This document shows, one piece after another, positions 7,033-9,730 of a DNA stretch of 9,730 bases. This stretch comes from Rhodospirillaceae bacterium. Lineage in GTDB: Bacteria > Pseudomonadota > Alphaproteobacteria > UBA828. The notes beneath the pieces are model-generated. The model was not told the origin of the DNA. It was given only the letters and a program-made list of their open reading frames with translations, and did not search any database. Position 1 is the first letter of the stretch; each line of letters opens with the position of its first letter. The position numbers and the translations under genes are program-made. The stretch is taken from positions 1 through 9,730 of the forward strand of contig JAPPKP010000012.1 of assembly GCA_028819955.1 (NCBI GenBank), written 5' to 3'.

Positions 7033-7072
7033 GGCGCGGCGAGGGGATGGGCGAGCCCGTCGATACCGCGCC
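7033..7072 (+). other. Structured 5' leader hairpin before the aldolase gene
   Basis: An outer perfect 7-bp stem pairs GGCGCGG (7033-7039) with CCGCGCC (7066-7072). It encloses an inner 6-bp stem within GATGGGCGAGCCCGTC (7046-7061, one G-U pair, CGAG loop), separated by a 6x4 internal loop. The element ends 19 bases before the aldolase Shine-Dalgarno (7092-7097). No T-tract follows, so it does not look like a terminator. A translational or mRNA-stability role is possible. Confidence 0.4.
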
Positions 7073-7101
7073 GGTCCGGTGCACGCGCTGAGGGAGGCGA
7101 C

Positions 7102-7914
7102 ATGCAAGGCAACAAACTGAAAGAGATCTGGGCCTCGGGGCAGCCCGTGCTCAACGGCTGGTGCTCCATCGGCAATCCCTTCACCGCCGAGATCATGGCG
7201 GGCCAGGGCTACGACGCGGTCACGGTCGACGTCCAGCACGGGGCGCTGGACTACGCCGCGCTGCTGCCCATGCTGCAGGCGGTCCGGGCGTCGGGCGTCG
7301 TGCCCATGGCGCGCGTCCCCTGGCTGGAGCCGGGGATCATCATGAAGGCGCTCGACGCGGGCGCGCTCGGCATCATCTGCCCCATGGTCAACACGCGCGA
7401 GGATGCGGAGGCGCTGGTCTCCTACATGCGCTACCCGCCGCTTGGCCAGCGCAGCTTCGGCCCGACGCGGGCGGCTGTCGCCATACCGGGATACGGCGTC
7501 GAGGCCAACGCCGAGGTCCTGGCGATGGCGATGATCGAGACCGCCGACGGCGTGCGCAACCTGGACGAGATCTGTGCCACGCCTGGCCTCGACGGAGTCT
7601 ATGTCGGGCCCGCGGACCTCACGCTCGGCACCCAGGAGGGGCGCCTCCCGCCCGCGCTGGACCGGGAGGAGGAGGAGATGATCGCCATCATCCGCCGCAT
7701 CGCCGATGTCTGCCAGGCGAACGGCATCGAGGCGGGCATCCATTGCGGCACGCCCGAGTATGCGCTGCGTGCCATCCAGTGGGGCTATTCGTGGACTTCG
7801 GTCGCGGCGGACTCGCGGCTGCTCGCCGCCGCCGCAGGCGCCTCGGTCGCCTCATGGCGCAGCCTGACGGGCCGCGACGACCAGGCCGAGGTCAAGAGCG
7901 GGAGTATCTACTGA
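7102..7914 (+). CDS. HpcH/HpaI-family class II aldolase
   Basis: A 270-residue TIM-barrel protein of the HpcH/HpaI aldolase/citrate lyase family, a common length for the family. These metal-dependent cytoplasmic enzymes make or break a bond between pyruvate (or a related 2-keto acid) and an aldehyde. Visible features are GYDAVTVDVQHGALDY (36-51) with His46 as the likely catalytic base, Arg71 in ARVPWLEPG, GALGIICPMVNTREDAE (87-103), Glu146 (MIETADG) and Asp172 (VGPADLTLG) as metal ligands. The loop motif is DVQH rather than the DxEH common in HpaI. ATG 7102 has GGGAGG (7092-7097) close upstream. It heads the plus-strand operon divergent from iolD. Its substrate is unknown: the standard inositol route ends with the unrelated IolJ aldolase, so this may act on a side product or on another sugar acid. 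Confidence 0.92.
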   Translation: MQGNKLKEIWASGQPVLNGWCSIGNPFTAEIMAGQGYDAVTVDVQHGALDYAALLPMLQAVRASGVVPMARVPWLEPGIIMKALDAGALGIICPMVNTREDAEALVSYMRYPPLGQRSFGPTRAAVAIPGYGVEANAEVLAMAMIETADGVRNLDEICATPGLDGVYVGPADLTLGTQEGRLPPALDREEEEMIAIIRRIADVCQANGIEAGIHCGTPEYALRAIQWGYSWTSVAADSRLLAAAAGASVASWRSLTGRDDQAEVKSGSIY

Positions 7915-7945
7915 TGCGGAACATCGACTGATGTGGAGCATCGAC
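7912..7945 (+). repeat. Two tandem 17-bp repeats carrying stop/start (TGATG) and Shine-Dalgarno-like signals
   Basis: Unit 1 (7912-7928) is TGATGCGGAACATCGAC and unit 2 (7929-7945) is TGATGTGGAGCATCGAC; they match at 15 of 17 positions. The next bases (7946-7950) start a third TGATG. The 17 bases before unit 1 (7895-7911) match unit 2 at 11 of 17 positions, mainly in GGAGnATCnAC, and look like a diverged parent copy inside the end of the aldolase gene. Because 17 is not a multiple of 3, each unit closes one reading frame and opens another. Confidence 0.85.
7914..7931 (+). CDS. Mini-ORF 1 (MRNID), coupled leader peptide candidate
   Basis: ATG-CGG-AAC-ATC-GAC-TGA. The ATG shares its A with the aldolase TGA stop, and GGAG (7901-7904) lies 9 nt upstream. 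The peptide is too short for a product function. If translated, it would hand ribosomes on to the next TGATG. It exists because of the 17-bp repeat. Confidence 0.3.
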   Translation: MRNID

Positions 7946-7948
7946 TGA
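7931..7948 (+). CDS. Mini-ORF 2 (MWSID), coupled leader peptide candidate
   Basis: ATG-TGG-AGC-ATC-GAC-TGA. It begins on the last base of mini-ORF 1's stop, and its own stop overlaps the ATG of the oxidoreductase gene. A weaker GGA (7918-7920) precedes it. Its internal GGAG (7935-7938) is the Shine-Dalgarno for the next gene, 9 nt before ATG 7948. Confidence 0.3.
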   Translation: MWSID

Positions 7949-9081
7949 TGCCGCGCGCGCAGGAAAAACCCCCGCTCCAGGTCGGCGTCATCGGAGCCGG
8001 CTACATCGGCAAGGCCCACGTCTTCGGCTATGCCACGGCGCAGAGGGTCCTGGACCTGCCGCTGGCGCCGGTCATGCACACGGTCGCCGAAGTCACGGAG
8101 GAGCTCGCGGCCGGCGCGGCCGACACGCTGGGTTTCGCGCAGTGGACGACCGACTGGCGGACCATGATCGACGAGCCCGAAATCGACGTGATCCACGTCG
8201 CCACGCCCAACGCGCTGCACTGCGAGATGTCGCTCGCGGCCATCGCCGCGGGCAAGCACGTCCATTGCGAGAAGCCGCTCGCGACGTCGGTCGAGGACGC
8301 GCGCGCGATGACGGAGGCGGCCGAGGCCGCCGGCATCAAGACGCAGGTCGGGTTCAACTATCTCTGCAACCCGATGATGGGCTTCGCGAAGGAGATGATC
8401 GCGTCCGGCGAGCTCGGCGAGATCCGGGGCTACCGCGGTCTCCACTGCGAGGACTACATGACCGATACCGAGGCGCCGCCCAACTTCCGCCACGAGCCGG
8501 CGGGCGGCGGGGCGCTGGCCGATATCGGCAGCCACGCGCTCGCCACGGCGGAGTATCTGCTCGGGCCGATCGCTGAGGTGATGGGGCACTGCGTGACCGC
8601 GATCCCCGAGCGCCCCGACGAAGAGGGCGGCCGGCGCACGATGGAGGTCGACGATGTGGGCCGCGCCTTCGTCGTGTTCGAGAATGGCGCCACCGGGTCG
8701 ATCGAGGGCAACTGGATCTCGACCGGGCGCAAGATGCAGCACGACTTCGAGGTCTACGGCTCCAAGGGCGGGCTCGTCTTCAGCCAGGAACGTTTCAGCG
8801 AGCTGCATTACTACAGCGTGGACGATGCGCCGGGACGGCGCGGCTTCCGCCGCATCGAAGCCGCGCCGGATCATCCGCCCTATGGCCGCTTCTGCCCGGG
8901 GGCGGGCCACCAGCTCGGCTTCAACGACCTGAAGGCGATCGAGATGGCCGGCTTCGTCGATGCCATGGCGGGCAGGGGCCCGGAGACCTTCAACTTCCGC
9001 GCCGGTCTGCGTTCCCAGATTCTGATGGAGACGATCAGGCGGTCTTCGCGCCAGCGGCGCTGGCTCCCGGTCGAGGCTTGA
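7948..9081 (+). CDS. Gfo/Idh/MocA-family NAD(P)-dependent oxidoreductase
   Basis: A 377-residue cytoplasmic dehydrogenase. The N-terminal Rossmann domain has GVIGAGYIGKAH (GxGxxG at 16-21), VIHVATPNALH (81-91) and CEKP (107-110) with Lys109. The C-terminal alpha/beta domain has GGGALADIGSHAL, where Asp192 and His196 match the family's catalytic D-x3-H. Members oxidise cyclitols, sugars or sugar acids with NAD(P). ATG 7948 is preferred over the in-frame GTG 7933 (five residues longer), because GGAG (7935-7938) sits 9 nt before it and the Gly-rich motif is already 15 residues in. It follows the aldolase through two tandem mini-ORFs. It lies 72 nt before a second family member that looks like IolG. 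A role with another inositol isomer or a related sugar is inferred; the substrate is not identifiable from motifs. Confidence 0.92.
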   Translation: MPRAQEKPPLQVGVIGAGYIGKAHVFGYATAQRVLDLPLAPVMHTVAEVTEELAAGAADTLGFAQWTTDWRTMIDEPEIDVIHVATPNALHCEMSLAAIAAGKHVHCEKPLATSVEDARAMTEAAEAAGIKTQVGFNYLCNPMMGFAKEMIASGELGEIRGYRGLHCEDYMTDTEAPPNFRHEPAGGGALADIGSHALATAEYLLGPIAEVMGHCVTAIPERPDEEGGRRTMEVDDVGRAFVVFENGATGSIEGNWISTGRKMQHDFEVYGSKGGLVFSQERFSELHYYSVDDAPGRRGFRRIEAAPDHPPYGRFCPGAGHQLGFNDLKAIEMAGFVDAMAGRGPETFNFRAGLRSQILMETIRRSSRQRRWLPVEA

Positions 9082-9096
9082 CGGCGTCCCGTCGCG

Positions 9097-9125
9097 GCCG
9101 GATCGTTCCGGCGCCAGACGCCGGA
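9097..9125 (+). other. Mutually exclusive hairpins upstream of iolG
   Basis: GCCGGA (9097-9102), TCCGGCG (9107-9113) and CGCCGGA (9119-9125) share complementarity. The middle element can pair with the first (6 bp, loop TCGT) or with the third (perfect 7 bp, loop CCAGA), but not both. The 72-base gap between the two oxidoreductase genes is otherwise featureless up to the Shine-Dalgarno at 9140. No T-tract follows. Confidence 0.4.
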
Positions 9126-9139
9126 CGGCGCAGACATTC

Positions 9140-9147
9140 AGGAGGAG
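9140..9147 (+). promoter_or_regulatory. Strong ribosome binding site for iolG
   Basis: AGGAGGAG lies 6 nt before ATG 9154. It is the best Shine-Dalgarno in the window and fixes the start of the truncated gene. Confidence 0.8.
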
Positions 9148-9153
9148 AATGAC

Positions 9154-9730
9154 ATGGTTCGGATCGCGGTTCTCGGGTGCGGGCGCATCGGCCAGATGCA
9201 TGCGGCCAACATCGCGCGCCACCCGCGCGCCTCTCTGGCGATGGTCTACGACATCGACGGGGCGGCGGCGGAAGCGGTGGCCGAGCGCGAGGGCGCACGC
9301 GCCATGGCCAGCGCCGAGGAGGTGCTCGCTTCGCCCGACGCCGACGCGGTCCTGATCGCATCCGCGACGCCAACCCATGCGGACTACATCGAGATGGCGG
9401 TGGCGGCGGGCAAGCCCGCGCTCTGCGAGAAACCCATCGACCTCACCCTCGCCCGCGTGGAGGCCTGCCGGGCCCGGATCGCGGGCTCGTCGGTGCCGGT
9501 CCAGATCGGCTTCAACCGCCGCTTCGATCCGGGCCACCGGGCGGCGCGCAACGCCGTGCTCGCCGGCGACATCGGCGATCTCCACCAGGTCATCATCACC
9601 TCGCGCGACCCGGAGCTGCCGCCGCGCGGCTACCTAGAGGATGCCGGCGGGCTCTTGCGGGACATGACCATCCATGACTTCGATCTCGCCCGCTACATGC
9701 TGGGCGAGGAGCCGGTCGAGGTCTTCGCGG
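9154..9730 (+). CDS. iolG: Inositol 2-dehydrogenase-like Gfo/Idh/MocA protein, 5' part (3' end outside window)
   Basis: The frame is open from ATG 9154 to the last base, giving 192 residues; full IolG proteins are about 330-340. IolG oxidises myo-inositol to 2-keto-myo-inositol with NAD+, the first step of the pathway. The Rossmann motif is VLGCGRIGQMHAANI (GxGxxG 8-13), with Asp33 in VYDID suggesting NAD preference. CEKPIDL (91-97) gives Lys93. GFNRRFDPGH (119-128), IITSRDPE (147-154) and LLRDMTIHDFDLARYML (167-183) give the Asp170-x3-His174 catalytic pair. These blocks are highly characteristic of IolG, unlike those of the preceding paralogue. The Shine-Dalgarno is strong. Its position beside iolD and iolE supports the call. 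The alternative is a scyllo- or chiro-inositol dehydrogenase of the same subfamily. Confidence 0.88.
   Translation, partial: MVRIAVLGCGRIGQMHAANIARHPRASLAMVYDIDGAAAEAVAEREGARAMASAEEVLASPDADAVLIASATPTHADYIEMAVAAGKPALCEKPIDLTLARVEACRARIAGSSVPVQIGFNRRFDPGHRAARNAVLAGDIGDLHQVIITSRDPELPPRGYLEDAGGLLRDMTIHDFDLARYMLGEEPVEVFA

Larger units (their letters stand above)
6898..7101. promoter_or_regulatory. Divergent intergenic control region between iolD and the aldolase operon
   Basis: This 204-base gap is the only sizeable non-coding stretch in the window and separates two divergent operons. It holds a candidate iolD promoter, a palindrome over that promoter's -35 box, a structured leader on the plus-strand side and Shine-Dalgarno sites at both edges. 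I found no convincing plus-strand promoter. A perfect TTGACA (6948-6953) is followed only by a poor -10, ACGAAT, at 16 nt. An alternative -10, CACAAT (7015-7020), lacks a -35. Confidence 0.7.

Noticed and set aside
7933..7947. GTG 7933 as the start of the Gfo/Idh/MocA oxidoreductase
   Set aside because: It adds five residues, has a poorer Shine-Dalgarno and lies inside mini-ORF 2. ATG 7948 has GGAG at 9 nt. It remains possible.
7852..9585. 577-residue minus-strand frame opposite the two oxidoreductase genes
   Set aside because: It is an antisense shadow with no domain, a composition typical of reversed GC-rich coding sequence, and it spans two genes.
1..9730. Mobile elements, CRISPR, defence, toxin-antitoxin or secondary metabolite systems
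   Set aside because: No transposase, integrase, direct-repeat array, tRNA remnant or biosynthetic core enzyme was seen. The enzyme content is ordinary catabolism.

Overview
The window is GC-rich (about two thirds G+C by eye) bacterial chromosomal DNA, densely packed with catabolic genes. Many junctions are TGATG, GTGA or ATGA overlaps. Codon use, gene content and organisation suggest a metabolically versatile proteobacterium, most likely an alphaproteobacterium; this is inference, because no phylogenetic marker is present. I saw no tRNA, rRNA, insertion sequence, CRISPR array or phage gene.

Layout. (1) Positions 1-3292, plus strand: the end of an FAD-dependent oxidoreductase, a family III (CaiB/BaiF-type) CoA-transferase, an enoyl-CoA hydratase/isomerase and a LysR-type regulator. 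They are tightly spaced and probably form one transcript: a CoA-thioester catabolic module of unknown substrate, with its regulator last. (2) Positions 3320-6897, minus strand, convergent with the first block: IolD, IolE and a short-chain dehydrogenase, in transcription order. These form the core of an inositol catabolic operon. (3) Positions 6898-7101: a divergent control region with a plausible iolD promoter, a CGTTGCAACG palindrome and a structured leader for the plus-strand operon. (4) Positions 7102-9730, plus strand: an HpcH/HpaI-type aldolase, a Gfo/Idh/MocA oxidoreductase and the 5' part of a second one that looks like inositol 2-dehydrogenase (IolG), cut off by the window end.

How it works together. 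IolG oxidises myo-inositol to 2-keto-myo-inositol, IolE dehydrates that to the trihydroxycyclohexanedione, and IolD opens the ring. The extra dehydrogenases (the SDR and the second Gfo/Idh/MocA protein) may feed other inositol isomers or related cyclitols or sugars into the pathway. IolB, IolC and IolJ are not in the window. The aldolase has no standard place in this route.

The most unusual sequence detail is at 7895-7950. Two tandem 17-bp units between the aldolase and the next oxidoreductase create two consecutive five-codon mini-ORFs, linked stop-to-start by TGATG, each with its own Shine-Dalgarno-like GGA(G). I found no convincing evidence of a wholly new system. The novelty lies in the gene combinations and in these leader and junction structures.
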